Shown here piece by piece: positions 1-10,649 of a stretch of DNA of 64,000 nucleotides. A program made the position numbers and the translations under genes. Under the pieces are notes generated by a model that saw nothing but the letters and a program-made list of their open reading frames with translations, was not told the DNA's origin and searched no databases. The DNA is from Babylonia areolata. Its lineage: Eukaryota > Mollusca > Gastropoda > Neogastropoda > Buccinidae. The stretch spans positions 37,533,679-37,597,678 of the forward strand of contig NC_134887.1 in assembly GCF_041734735.1 (NCBI RefSeq), read 5' to 3'. Numbering within the stretch: position 1 is the first letter of the stretch; each line of letters begins with the position of its first letter.

Positions 1-127
1 TATGTATGTGAGTGATTAAAAAAAAAAAAAAAAAGTAGGACACAAAAGCTTGAAGACTTGTCACTTGCCGGCATCACCCTAGAACTGAGATAGAAATTTC
101 TTAAAGACCGGCATAATTCACTGTAAT

Positions 128-170
128 TCACGCGCGCACACACATGCACGCACGCGCACGCACACACACA

Positions 171-212
<42 letters not shown>
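128..212. repeat. (CA)n microsatellite, with interruptions
   Basis: An alternating CA/CG tract that becomes pure CA from about 170 to 212. The open frames that cross it on the minus strand are translated microsatellite and are not genes. Confidence 0.95.
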
Positions 213-213
<1 letters not shown>

Positions 214-404
214 CCCCTGCCAGATAAAAATACACTTTGAAACCTATTTTCCAACACGTTTCTTTCCCCTTACACCCCCACCCCCACCCCCTACCCCCCT
301 TCCTCGCCCTCCCCAGAGAGTGCAAACTGGAGCAAACAAGGGTTTCTTGCTCTAACCACGCTTGGCTGGTTAGCTGGTGGGCTTGAGACATCACATTGAC
401 CTGT

Positions 405-553
405 GTTTTTAACAAAAACCCTCTTGGCCGAGAAAGTAGGTACGTAGCTTGGGGCAGGTCGCTCTCCACTGTAATCAGATTCTGGCCCCAGGTAGTCAGG
501 ACAGCAGTTGCCTCCTCTGATGGCCATAGTCGGACATGAGTGACTGTCACACC
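405..553 (+). repeat. R4 interspersed repeat, 3' fragment
   Basis: This matches the 3' half of the R4 family seen in full at 7464-7812. Shared words include aaccctcttggccgaga, cagcagttgcctcctctg and ggccatagtcggacatga. The 5' half is absent or too diverged to recognise. Confidence 0.75.
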
Positions 554-621
554 ACCGTACCACACTGTACAGTAGACCTGTGTATAAGCGTACTTCTCCT
601 TGGCTTGGGTCGTGCTGGTGA

Positions 622-651
622 GGGGCGCAATAGCCGAATGGTTAAAGCGTT

Positions 652-655
<4 letters not shown>
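622..655 (+). repeat. S1 SINE head, cut off by an inserted retrocopy
   Basis: The S1 head (gggcgcaatagccgaatggt onward) stops at the word ttggact and runs directly into a poly-T tract. The same head reappears complete at 991. The simplest reading is that the R8 copy at 656-987 went into this S1 and duplicated the target. Confidence 0.7.
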
Positions 656-693
<38 letters not shown>

Positions 694-987
694 CCAATAC
701 AGCTTGTGTATTATTACATTAGTCTCCAGTATTACAGTTTGCTTGCACAAGACATTTTTAGCCCTGTTCGTGGCGCATCTCAAATACTTCTCCATATCAC
801 AGTCAGTCTGCATTACCATACCTGTCTTCGTAATGTTTCAAGACTTCCAACAGGACAGATTTTTCCACTGGAAGAACATTTGTTATAACAGGAAAAACTT
901 CAACAACAAAAAACAGGTTCCCAAGTCTCTTCAAAAGCGTGAAAAAGTTAAATGATCTTGTGCAGTCAGAGTAATGATCATTCTAGT
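656..987 (-). repeat. R8 retroposed sequence with poly(A) tail, inserted in S1
   Basis: Read on the minus strand, this is about 300 nt of unrecognised sequence ending in a long poly(A), seen here as poly-T at 656-690. A second copy lies on the + strand at 14030-14352 and ends in an AATAAA-like word and poly(A). A 3' poly(A) and flanking duplicated target indicate reverse transcription of an RNA. No coding content was recognised. Confidence 0.65.
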
Positions 988-1373
988 GACGGGCGCAATA
1001 GCCGAATGGTTAAAGCGTTGGACTTTCAATCTGAGGGTCCCGGGTTCGAATCACGGTGAGGGCGCCTGGTGGGTAAAGGGTGGAGATTTTTACAATCTCC
1101 CAGGTCAACATATGTGCAGACCTGCCAGTGCCTGAACACCCTTCATGTGTATACGCAAGCAGAAGATCAAATACGCACGTTAAAGATCCTGCAATTCATG
1201 TCAGCGTTCAGGTGGGTTATGGAAACAAGAACACACCCAGCATGCACACCCCTGAAAGCGGAGTATGGCTGCCTACATGGCGGGTTAAAAACGGTCATAC
1301 ACGTAAAAGCCCACTCGCGTATATTCGAGTGAACGTGGGAGTTGCAGCCCATGAACGCAGAAGAAGAAGAAGG
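988..1373 (+). repeat. S1 SINE, nearly full length, long-tail subtype
   Basis: A tRNA-derived SINE. The head has tRNA-like pol III box A (agccgaatggttaaagcg) and box B (gggttcgaatc). A body of about 300 bp follows and ends in the motif gaacgcagaagaagaag. This copy keeps the 17-18-bp tail segment gtgggagttgcagccca that most other copies lack. The tRNA-like head is not a working tRNA gene. Confidence 0.9.
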
Positions 1374-1599
1374 TTGTGCTGGTGAGGCATGTTAACTCCC
1401 TTTTTCAGCAAGTTGGCAGACCTGATTTCTGGCCAAGCTTGCTTTCTTTTGCTGGTGTGGAACGTTTCTCTTATCATGAAAAAAAGAAAGAAAAAAAAAA
1501 AGAAAAGCTTACAGAGGTTGCCATCTGTATGATTGCTTTTCCATGTGCGGCTTTTGGCTCCCGTCTAAGTTGACGCACAACGCAAGTCTGTGTGCTGAC

Positions 1600-1790
1600 T
1601 TTGTGTTTCAGTTGTCAGTGTGTTGTGTAATGTATATTTTCTTTGGAAATACTGTGTCTGTCTACGTCAGTCTTGGTTTAAAGATAGGAGAAAATCAGTT
1701 CTTTCCGTATATCCTAATTATTATGACAATGCACTCCTGGGAAGGAAACAAAAAAAACATACAGAATCCAAAAATATTTTCACAGTCATG
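1600..1790 (+). repeat. R9 interspersed repeat, diverged fragment
   Basis: This is a diverged relative of the repeat at 2818-3325 and 17739-18225. The shared order of words includes caaatactgtgtctgt-like text, aaatcagttctttcc and a cacctctgggatggg-like stretch. Ends are approximate. Confidence 0.5.
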
Positions 1791-2154
1791 AGCATGAATT
1801 TTCAGGCATTCAAACAATATGTCAGTTTTTTTTTTATCCCCAGGTCATAATTTTGCCTAAAGTACTGCACTTGTCCTGAGTAATTATCATGTGTATGAAA
1901 CCAGAAAATGCATAAATTTGGAGATGTAATGATTTGTCAAAGCTGAAAAGTTGTGATGAAGACAAGGAATGTTTGAAACAAAACTATAATTGCATTCTAT
2001 CGTAGGACATTGAAATGCCAAATCAATGAGGACTGTTTAATTAAAGATAGAATTGCTCCGTTTCCAGTACTCCGCTTTCAGCTCAGCAAACACTCATTTC
2101 TGATGGTGAGCCAAAGACATGATTGGGATCATTATACATGTGTGTCCTTTTTTT

Positions 2155-2284
2155 TTTCTCAAGGCCTGATGACTAAGCGCGTTGGGCTACCCGCTGGTCA
2201 GGCATCTGCTTGTGCAGATGTGGTGTAGCGTATATGGATTTGTCCGAACGCAGTGACGCCTCCTTGAGCTACTGAAACTGAAAC
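2155..2284 (+). repeat. S2 SINE, 3' fragment
   Basis: The tail module of S2 is present: aaggcctgatgactaagcgc, then the gtcaggcatctgcttg block, then gcagtgacgcctccttgag and the actgaaactgaaactg end. The head and core are missing. Confidence 0.85.
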
Positions 2285-2398
2285 TGTTCATAGCTCCCTT
2301 CATCTCCTTCCACCCCCCCCCCCGAATCCTCGTCCACTGTTGGGTCGTTACTGCTGTTGCACAACAGAATTTTGAAACTCGGCACAGTTGGTCAGAGT

Positions 2399-2772
2399 GA
2401 GACGGGCGCAATAGCCAAGTGGTTAAAGCGTTGGACTGTCAATCTGAGGGTCCCGGGTTCGAATCACGGTACGCGGTGACGGCGCCTGGTGGGTAAAGGG
2501 TGGAGATTTTTACGATCTCCCAGGTCAACATATGTGCAGACCTGCTAGTGCCTGAACCCCCTTCCTGTGTATATGCAAGCAGAAGATCAAATACGCACGT
2601 TAAAGATCCTGTAATCCATGTCAGCGTTCGGCGGGTTATGGAAACAAGAACATACCCAGCATGCACACCCCCGAAAACGGAGTATGGCTGCCTACATGGC
2701 GGGGTAAAAACGGTCATACACGTAAAAGCCCACTCGTGTACATACAAGTGAACGCAGAAGAAGAAGAAGGAG
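2399..2772 (+). repeat. S1 SINE, full length, short-tail subtype
   Basis: Complete S1 copy from the gacgggcgcaatagcc head to the gaacgcagaagaagaag tail. The head includes box B (gggttcgaatcac) followed by an extra ggtacgcggtgacggcgcc. The tail lacks the 17-18-bp segment seen in the copy at 988-1373. Confidence 0.92.
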
Positions 2773-2817
2773 GTCAGAGTGAAAGCTGTCAGGAAATCAG
2801 GTCAGGTTGTTTTTGTT

Positions 2818-3325
2818 GACTCACTTGTGTAAACAAAGTGAGTCTATGTTTTAACCCGGTGTTCGGTTGTCTGTGTGTGTGTGTGCCCGTGTGTCTGTGT
2901 GTCCGTGGTAAACTTTAACATTGACATTTTCTCTGCAAATACTTTGTCAGTTGACACCAAATTAGGCATAAAAATAGGGAAAATTCAGTTCTTTCCAGTC
3001 ATCTTGTTTAAAACAATATTGCACCTCTGGGATGGGCACAAAAAAATAAAAAATGAAGACTAATTTATATGCAAACTGCATTTACTGTTATATTTATATT
3101 TTTTGTATTCTCTAAACTTGGCACTTTGATCCGATATTCTGACCCAACAACAAGAGCAGTCATTATTATCATTTTTTTGTTCAAACAGGAACTTCTTTTG
3201 CTAAGCATGGAATTTTTTTTTATTTTGCAAACGTTTTGGTGCAGATAGTAAGGGAAATTACTCTGTAATTAATGCTAGGGGACGTAATTTATCACAAGTG
3301 AGTCTTGAAGGCCTTGCCTCTCTTG
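2818..3325 (+). repeat. R9 repeat with 5' hairpin, copy 1
   Basis: The copy opens with a hairpin: gactcactt and aagtgagtc flank a short loop at 2818-2845. The word cacaagtgagtc near 3293-3304 is the inverted complement of the opening gactcacttgtg. It is highly similar to 17739-18225 over its whole length. The inverted ends suggest a non-autonomous DNA element, but similarity continues about 20 bp past the 3' inverted word, so the true ends are uncertain. Confidence 0.7.
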
Positions 3326-3899
3326 TTTGTTTTGTTTTCAGTTAGTGAGCAGTGCTTTTGACCTCCGCAGTAACTTCTCATTTCTTTTGAAACTTTTCTT
3401 TTCAGTTTATTTTCCTTTTCCTTAGAGCATTGGGTGGGTTTCTATTGGCAGAGCTGCAAGTGTAGGGTGGTAAACGTTTATGTGATTTTGTCGTGTTCAA
3501 AGCTGGACTGCACAATCGTTGTTGACACCTTATCTGACAAGCAGCGTGTTTGCCGGCCCAAGACGTGTGCATGCTGAAAAGGCCTGTTTACTCACCATGA
3601 ATAGGGAAAATGTTTTGATTTATATCCTCAGCGGTCTTGATCAAAATGAAAAAGAGAGAAAAAAAATGGTGGGGGTTGGGGGTAGTGCTGCCTGTATGGT
3701 GGTTGATTGGTGTCAAAAGGAAGGAACAGTTCTTTTACAAGCTGAGGGTGGAAGTGTTGCCTTTATGGTGATTGATTAGTTTCAAAAGGAAGGAACAGTT
3801 GATTTTCAGTTGGTTTTTGTTTGGGTTTTTTTTTATAAATCATTTTGTGGTTTTTAATTTAGATTTGATATTTTCTAAATGTCTACACATCTGCTGACC

Positions 3900-3935
<36 letters not shown>

Positions 3936-6046
3936 CCTCCAGTGTAGGATCCTGGATATGACATTTGCAGTGATTAATTTAGCAGAGAGTTATTATTTAT
4001 GTTATTCCTTCTTACATTTACATAGATAACATTTCTCTCTTCACGCATATGTTCTGAAACTTGGCAGTGTACACACAAGTATGAGCTTGCATTCATTCTT
4101 CGTTTGTTCTTTTTGGTTGTTTGTTGTTTTTGTTGAAGAAATTGGTTTGAAGAAGAGGATCAAGGAATAATGCCAAAACTGTTGATTGCAAATTGCACAC
4201 TTAATTTATATTGATTTTGAAGGATTTACATCATGATGTATTTGTATTGATGGAAAGTATTTTTCCAAATAGATTTGATGCTGAAAAATTACAACACAGC
4301 TGAAGTTTGAAAGGGAGACTTTAATAAAGAAGAAGGAAAAAATGTGTAGAAAGTGTGTTAACTTAAATCGTTCTGGAGTGTAATTTGGTGTGTTGAGCTA
4401 TGTTGTTATATATATGTGTGTGTGTGTATGAATTGTGTTGAGTAAAGGTTTAATGCATGCATTGCTCAGGATAGAAATCAGATGTGTAAAAAATGTGTGA
4501 CATGGGTGTTGCCGCTTATCAGGCACCCCAGTATGCCATGATATTGGAACCTGCTACTTTTCTTCGCAGTGGTGATTGGTTGGACAAGGAAAGTTGGCGG
4601 AAGTGGCCTCCCTTCGCTGCAGCCAGAAAGCCCAAAAAACTTTCTGCGTCTGCTGGCAGATGATGAGTAATCTCTGCCCCCTCACTTGTTGCTAGTCTCG
4701 GGGGGTGTAGGTTCCCAGGTTTGTTTGCACACATCTACAGATTTCTCTGTTCGTTTCCGTGTTGTTGTGTTGAGAGAGTTCCATCTATCCATCCATCTAG
4801 TCCCTTGGGGATTGACAAAGATGTAACGCAGAGTTTGTTGGGTTTTTTTGGGAAACACTGAAAGCATCTTTTAAAGGAACAAATTTATAGTCAGTCAGTC
4901 AGCATGATTTCAGACATGTCTGCATAGCAAAGCTGAATGCCATTTGTGAAAAGCAAATGTTTCGGTTCATTATTTGCGTTGGTTTTCACCAGCTTTGATT
5001 ATTGCGTTTCAGACTTGATATATTTGTTTTGGATTTTTTAATGTGTTTTCAAGCATTGCACACTTTACCAAATGAAGGGTCAGTGTTTCTTGCCAGCACT
5101 GACAGGTTGAAGTTAAACTGTGCTCAGTATGTGATATGGCGAGGTGGCTGTGTTTAAAAGGAAATGGTGTGGTTTTTTATGAAAATAATGGTTCTGGTGA
5201 TATTGCCAAGCATTGGAATTAAGTTGAAACAATCACTTGAATTTATATCTGCATTGCAAATTGTGGGCAAGTTAACACTTAATTATATTGCCGTTTTTAT
5301 TGTCATTATTAAAAGTTTGGTACACTGCCAGGCATTCAAGTGAGTTTCAAACAATCGCTTTGAATTCATTTGTCACTCTTTTTTGCATTGCTGGTAGTTG
5401 GCAAGTTAACATTTTCATGGTCATTTATGTGAGAGCAATTCCAGCATGTGCCACTGTGCTCCATGTTCGCAGCTTCAGATGTTAGCATTGCTCTGTTTTG
5501 ATTTGACACAGATGGTGTTCAGCCTTGATATGGCAGGAAAATCGTTCCAGATGATGATTGTGCAGGCAGAGTATTCCAGCATGCTTTCAGACTAGTTTAA
5601 AGGGAAAATGTTATCTGCTTCTAACGATGTAAACTTTGATACATACATACAAGTTGAAATTATTATTATGATGGTAGTTTAGAGCTCTAAATGTTAACGG
5701 TTCGCTTTTTTCTTATGAAGAGTTGTCAACATCTTTTTGGAAATCATTAAACTCATATGGCTTTATTGTTCTTTCAATTTCACACAGTCATTTGATGAAT
5801 GTTTATCACTTTTTGGGATTGAGAACACCCAACCTGCTTTCCATGACAGTGATCATGTTTTGTTCATGGAAAATTGCAGTAAAAAAAATAAATCAGTAAA
5901 TCTTACTGGATTTTGATTTCAAGTCCTCTCATTTCTCTGTTGATGTCATGTAGTAGTCTGTTGTCGAGTAGATTATGGAGTTTGTTTGGTGTACTGTCGA
6001 CGTCCTTCCCTTTTCTTCATGTGGCCGTGTTTCTGTATGTTTGCAG

Positions 6047-6218
6047 GTGTTTGAATGGGTCCATGAGTGTGCTGTCTGTGCCCCGAGACGGCCCTGAGCC
6101 CCTGTTGCACATCTGTCGGCGAGTGATACGGCGTTACATTAGCTCCGAGGGTCTGAAGTCGCTCCCTGTTCCACACTCCTTGCAGCAATTCCTTGAGTAC
6201 CAGGACATCGTGGGATGA
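6047..6218 (+). CDS. Last coding exon of a WSB-like WD-repeat/SOCS-box protein
   Basis: The exon follows a pyrimidine-rich acceptor (tttgcag, AG at 6045-6046), starts in phase 2 and ends at TGA 6216-6218, giving 56 residues. The C-terminus is a SOCS box. A BC-box (PLLHICRRVIRR) should contact elongin B/C, and a cullin-box-like LPVP is followed by HSLQQFLEYQDIVG at the end. The preceding NGSMSVLSVPRD resembles the end of a last WD40 blade, and from memory the whole segment aligns with the C-terminus of WSB1. Proteins of this family recruit substrates to a cullin-5 or cullin-2 E3 ubiquitin ligase. The seven-blade WD40 part must be encoded upstream of the window, since no other exon was recognised in positions 1-6046. 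Another SOCS-box family such as ASB or SPSB is possible but fits less well: spacing from box to stop matches WSB. The SOCS box is sure; the WSB assignment is likely. Confidence 0.8.
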
Positions 6219-6445
6219 GCGTTGGTGTTGATTCTTGGTAAGGGTTTTGTTGTTTTGTGAGGGGTTTTGATTTTTATTTTGAGAGATTTTGTGTGTGTGG
6301 TGAGTTTTGGAGTGAGCGTGGTTTTGTTTGTGTTTTGTATGTGTGTGTGTGTGTGTCTTAATGGGTATTTTTGTTTGTGTGTGTGTACTTTGAAAAAAAC
6401 AAAAACAAAAAAAACACTTGTGTTGCAGGTGTATGAGAAGTGTGT

Positions 6446-6575
6446 GTGTGTTGGGGGGCCTCAGTTGCTCAGGGAGGCATCACTGTGTTCGGTCAACTCC
6501 ATATACGCTACACATCTGCCAAGCAGATGCCTGGCCAGCAGCGTAACTCAACACACTTAGTCAGGCCTTGAGAAA
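6446..6575 (-). repeat. S2 SINE, 3' fragment, inverted
   Basis: Reverse complement of the S2 tail module, with the gatgcctggccagcagcg and ttagtcaggccttgag blocks. It lies in the probable 3' UTR of the WSB-like gene. Confidence 0.8.
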
Positions 6576-6726
6576 ATGAATAAATAAATAAAAACAGTAG
6601 TAATAAAATAAAATAAAAAATAAAAAAAATAAAAATAATGAAAATTAATAAATATAAATAATAATAATAAAAAAAGAAAGAAAGAAAATATTTTTAAAAT
6701 AATAATAAAATGAGGCATGAAATTGA

Positions 6727-6857
6727 AGCGCTGTCAGTGGCACACTTTGTATTGTTTAAAAGTTAACATATGTGATTGCGTTGAACAAAAAGCAAAGTGG
6801 CACACTTTGTATTGTTTAAAAGTTAACGTGTGATTGTGTTGAACAAAAAGCAAAGAC
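6727..6857. repeat. Twofold tandem duplication of about 62 bp
   Basis: The block starting gtggcacactttgtattg and ending gaacaaaaagcaaag occurs twice in a row with a few differences. Confidence 0.85.
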
Positions 6858-6999
6858 AATCTCTAGAGGAAGAAGTCCAAATGCTGTAGTTTTAACTTGC
6901 ATCCAGACCTGTTAGCTTTGTGTCGTCACAGTGAGGTGACAGCTCTTTCCCGACAGGCATCCTTGTCAGCAGCAGTCAAGGGGTTAACCCAAGCATTAA

Positions 7000-7448
7000 C
7001 CCTTTGAGCCCTGAGTTCCTGAGCAATTCTAACCCTTCTGCCTAAGCTCCTGAGCCAAAATTTGCAAATAATTGGTATTTAATGTGTCACGGCAGATATA
7101 AAAAGAGTGCCCTGACCACCGCTTTACCAGTGATAGAGAAAAATGACATAATGCCTAGCCACCGGTTGAGTGGTGCGTAAACACTTGTCGTATTTTGCTA
7201 TTGGTTGACTTATATTGAAATAGATCTTTTTTATCCAAAGCACATGCACAAAACACAGTGAAAAGGCGCGGCCATGTTGGTACTACGTTCGCTGACGTCA
7301 GAATATTACGTTTTTTCTGATTGGCTCTTCAATAGAAGTCAACCAATAGCAAAACACGACACAAGTGTTTACACACCGCTCAACCGGTGGCTAGGCATTA
7401 TGTCATTTTTCTCTACCACAGGTAAAGCAGTGGTCAGGGCTCAAAGGG
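7000..7448. mobile_element. piggyBac-like MITE with long terminal inverted repeats
   Basis: The element is flanked by TTAA on both sides (6996-6999 and 7449-7452). Its ends are ccctttgagccctg and its inverse cagggctcaaaggg. Inside, inverted arms of more than 100 bp pair: gaccaccgctttaccagtg through attggttgactt on the left matches the inverse of aagtcaaccaatagc through agtggtcagggc on the right. TTAA target duplication and CCC-starting ends are hallmarks of piggyBac transposons. At 449 bp with no open frame it is non-autonomous and needs a transposase from elsewhere. Confidence 0.88.
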
Positions 7449-7463
7449 TTAAACAGATTGACT

Positions 7464-7812
7464 GACATCAATTTACAGTTGGGTCAACAGCAGAGTGAGA
7501 ACTGCGTTATCAGTGGTTTCTCTAATGCAGTGGGAAATCGTCTACAGCTTAGTCTTTTTGTGAAGGACTTTGACTCTCAAATTTGGAGGCAAGACTGCAC
7601 CGGCTCAAGTGCTGCAGCCTTGGGGGCTAGTTGGCCTTTGGGAACCATCACAACGCCGACTGTCCTAAAACCCTCTTGGCTGAGAGAGTGGGGATGTTAC
7701 TTGGGCAAGACACTCTCCACTATAATCAAATTCTAGCCCAGATAGTCGGGACAGCAGTTACCTCCTCTGCTGTTCTGATGGTCATAGGCGAAAACGGCTG
7801 ACTATGACACAT
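7464..7812 (+). repeat. R4 interspersed repeat, full-length reference copy
   Basis: It begins near gacatcaatttacagttggg and runs through cagcttagtcttt, tgctgcagccttgggggcta and cagcagttacctcctctg to the gactatgacac end. Other copies or parts: 405-553, 23945-24290, 32070-32413, 33240-33356 with 33718-33900, and 45575-45937 with 46556-46650. No coding capacity. Class unknown; probably a SINE or a short non-autonomous element. Confidence 0.8.
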
Positions 7813-7844
7813 AAGGTGGAAGGAGCGAGTCAAAAGAAAGGTCT

Positions 7845-7966
7845 TTTTGGTTTGTTTGGTGGCTTGACGCTCAGCTGCCAATACAGAGAGTCCGTGAGGG
7901 TGTGGGTTCGAATCCCGCTCTCGCCCTTTCTCCTAAGTTTGACTGGAAAATCAAACTGAGCGTCTA

Positions 7967-7997
<31 letters not shown>

Positions 7998-8243
7998 CGT
8001 GTGCAGCACGCACTTGGCGCACTGAAAAAGAACCCATGGCAACGAGAGTGTTGTCCTCTGGCGAAATTACATAAAATGAAATCCACTTTCATAGGTACAC
8101 AAATATGTAAGCATGCACTCAAGGCCTGACTAAGCGCGTTGGGTTATGCTGCTGGTCAGGCATCTGCTCAACAGATGTGGTGTAGCGTGTATGGATTTGT
8201 CCGAACGCAGTGACGCCTCCTTGAGAAAGTGAAACTGAAACTG
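7845..8243 (+). repeat. S2 SINE, near full length
   Basis: A head with box B (gtgggttcgaatcccgc) is followed by a core (ggatgagacaataaaccgag; aagaacccatggcaacgag; tgttgtcctctggc) and the S2 tail (aaggcctgactaagcgcgtt; gcagtgacgcctccttgag; gtgaaactgaaactg). The core is shared with S3, while head and tail differ. This is the best reference copy of S2 in the window. Confidence 0.85.
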
Positions 8244-9114
8244 GTGGCTTGGTTTTGGGGTTGTTGTGTGTGTTTGTTTTGTTGATTTTTCCATTGTGGT
8301 TCAGTATGTAAAGGTGTGTTTGATATCCTGCTAACACTCGCTGAGGATCAGATAATAAACGCTTTGTAACGAGAAAGAAATTTTATTCAAAACAGTCAGG
8401 TTGGATTCCTTGTCCAGAATCCAATACAAAGAAAATTAATTCGCAAAAAAAAAAAAAAAAAAAAAGTTATGGGATAGCTAGTAATGATGAACATGACAAA
8501 AGCTACCCCTAAAATCAACCGTAAACAAGGCATGGGAAGAAACAGTTAGTGCAATGATTTTCTTTCTCATCATAGTGTGTTCAGTGTTTGATCCCTCGCC
8601 AGTGTCGAGAAGTCTACTTGCAGAAGAATGTCTTGAGCTTTGTGGGTTTTTGTTTTTTATTCACAGAGACAGCAAGGAGTTGTTCAGAGGCTCCCGAATG
8701 CAGCGTCAGCTTTGCTTCTTCAAGAACAGAGAGAGAGAGACCGCCTTTGCCATTGGAACTGATACCAAACCAAAGATTGAAAAGGAAGGAAGGAGAAGAA
8801 AAAGAGTGAAAGAGTCAAAAGAAGATGAACTCCACAACGAGTGACTTCTTCACTGAACATCGAATGCTGTGTGGTTTTGTTTGTTGGTTTGTTTTTTTTC
8901 TTCCGTTTGCTTTTTTAGGGGGGTGTAAGCAAAAGATGTGTGTGCATTAGCTTTTTTTTTTCCCCCGCTCTGCTCTTTTCTTTCTTTTTTCTGTGCCACA
9001 GATTTTTGGATGTTTTGTTTTCTTTGGTGATAACGGGGTTGATGGACACTGATGCTGCAGGGAATCCATTCAGAGTCGAGAATTGAGAGTGCTTGACAAG
9101 GCTGTACCCTCAGG

Positions 9115-9185
9115 ATATATATATATATAGAGAGAGAGAGAGATACATATATAGATATATATAGATAGATATAGATAGATATATA
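9115..9185. repeat. (TA)n/(GA)n microsatellite
   Basis: Alternating TA and GA runs that give spurious hydrophobic open frames rich in Ile, Tyr and Ser on the minus strand. Confidence 0.9.
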
Positions 9186-9189
9186 ATAT

Positions 9190-9330
9190 AAAACACCAGG
9201 CCCAAGAGATGCAGACACCTGAGGATTTCGAGCAACACTCCCACAGAAGCCTTCTGTGAAGTGGATGACCCCCCCAACGTATGCGGTCCCAGTCGTCCCA
9301 TTCGACCTCATAGCACACTCACCTCGAGTC
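9190..9330 (+). repeat. R10 interspersed repeat, diverged copy
   Basis: This aligns with 30825-30965 through gagatgcagacacctg, a tcgagcaacactccc-like block and catagcacactcacctcgag. Only these two copies were noticed and the ends are approximate. Confidence 0.45.
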
Positions 9331-10649
9331 CGCCTCAGGCTGAAAAAAAAAAAAAGAAAAAAGAAAAAAAAAAATCCCACATCATGGGTGTCTTGGCTGG
9401 AACCAGCATCCTCGCAGCTGTCGGTCTGTGTGACACCAGTCACTTTGCCAGGACGTTTGGTGTGTGTGCATCTTCAGCCGTGTGTGCAACGATTGGTTTC
9501 CAGCTAGTTCTTTTTTTTCTTTTTTTTTTCATTTCTCTTTTTTTTTTTTCCAGATACAATGCAAAGCTTTAAATAAAAGAGACTGGCTGCACTTGTGGAG
9601 GGTGTCTGTGACATGCTGATAAAAAAAAAAAGTTGGCAGTGTTTGAACGAGATTCTGTTTGGGTTCTTTTGCTTTGGGAGGGTGGGGGGGGGGGGGGGGG
9701 TTAGGGGGGTAACAATCTCTGCTAAAGCTTATGTTTGTGTGTATGAAATTTAAAAAAAAATTTAAAAAAATTTTTTTTTTAATTAGTCAGGCATGCCATG
9801 TGAATGTTGGGGAAAAGGTTGCTGTGGAATGATTTTGAATTTTCATTTTCAGAGGGGAAGAGACTTGATGGGGAATGAATAATTTGTCATCATCGTTACT
9901 TTCCCTTCCCCCCCCCCCCCCAAAGAAAGGGAAGATGAATGTTTTGTGTATGTAATTATGCGTAATTGATACGGAAGGAAGGTGTAAAGCATCAGAAAGA
10001 AGAAAAGTTCAGAGGCCAAGGAAAGAGAGAGAGGTAACGATGGTGGAAGAAAAGAAAAAAAAAACCTCTGTGAATCAGCTTGTGTGTTTCTCAGTTCTTT
10101 TGGGGTTCAGGGTGACTGCTCTTTTGATTGCTTGTTTTTGTGGTGATTTTTTTTTTGTGTGTGTGTGTGTCTTGTTTCTTGGATGCTTTTTTTTTTCTCT
10201 CTCTCTCCTCGTCGTCTTCTCCTCCTCCTTACCGCAGAAAGTTTGTACATAACGTTTTGATTTCAGATTTTTTTTTTTCTGTATGTATTTTCTGATATAT
10301 GATTGTATTCAACAGTTGTGACCTTTCCAGAATTCAGGCTCACACATATATATATATATATTTGTATGAGTATGGAAACATCTGTACATAGCAGAGCTGA
10401 TACTTAAACTACTGGTACTGGAAAAACGTTTCCAGAAACTTGTTTGTGACAAACTGAACATAAACAGGTTTAAAAAAAAAAATTTTTTAATTTAGTTAAA
10501 AAAAAACCCACTCTTTTCCAGCATTTTGTGACAACTTTAAAAAATAAACATAAATGAGTCTTTGGGATTGCACGCTGTCCACAACCAGAATACAGTATTA
10601 GCGTCAGTGCTTCCAGTCAGCATTCAAGTGTTTTTGTCGTTGTTGTTTT

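Larger units (their letters stand above)
1..6046 (+). other. Intron of the WSB-like gene (3' part) with repeats
   Basis: No coding exon was recognised here before the acceptor at 6045-6046, so this is taken as the last intron of the gene ending at 6218. It holds the repeats listed separately, a CT run at about 3900-3935 and a twofold imperfect duplication of about 85 bp at 3660-3805. From 3810 to 6046 I see only ordinary AT-rich unique-looking sequence with short TG runs. A diverged exon in this stretch cannot be excluded. Confidence 0.5.
6219..10560 (+). other. Probable 3' UTR and downstream flank of the WSB-like gene
   Basis: No coding exon follows the stop at 6218. Possible polyadenylation words occur at 6575-6710 (many AATAAA-like words in an A/T-only stretch), at about 9574 (AATAAA) and at about 10540 (AATAAA). 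The real end cannot be chosen from sequence. Embedded repeats are listed separately. From 8250 to 10560 the sequence is AT-rich with homopolymers, a TA/GA run at 9115-9185, poly-G near 9685 and poly-C near 9907. The open frame at 8554-8844 shows no recognisable domain. Confidence 0.4.

Noticed and set aside
991-1060. tRNA gene in the S1 head
   Set aside because: Box A and box B are present, but the sequence continues directly into the SINE body, acceptor-stem pairing is poor, and many copies exist.
8554-8844. 96-codon frame as a gene
   Set aside because: No domain, no splice sites that fit, and a position in the probable 3' UTR of the WSB-like gene.
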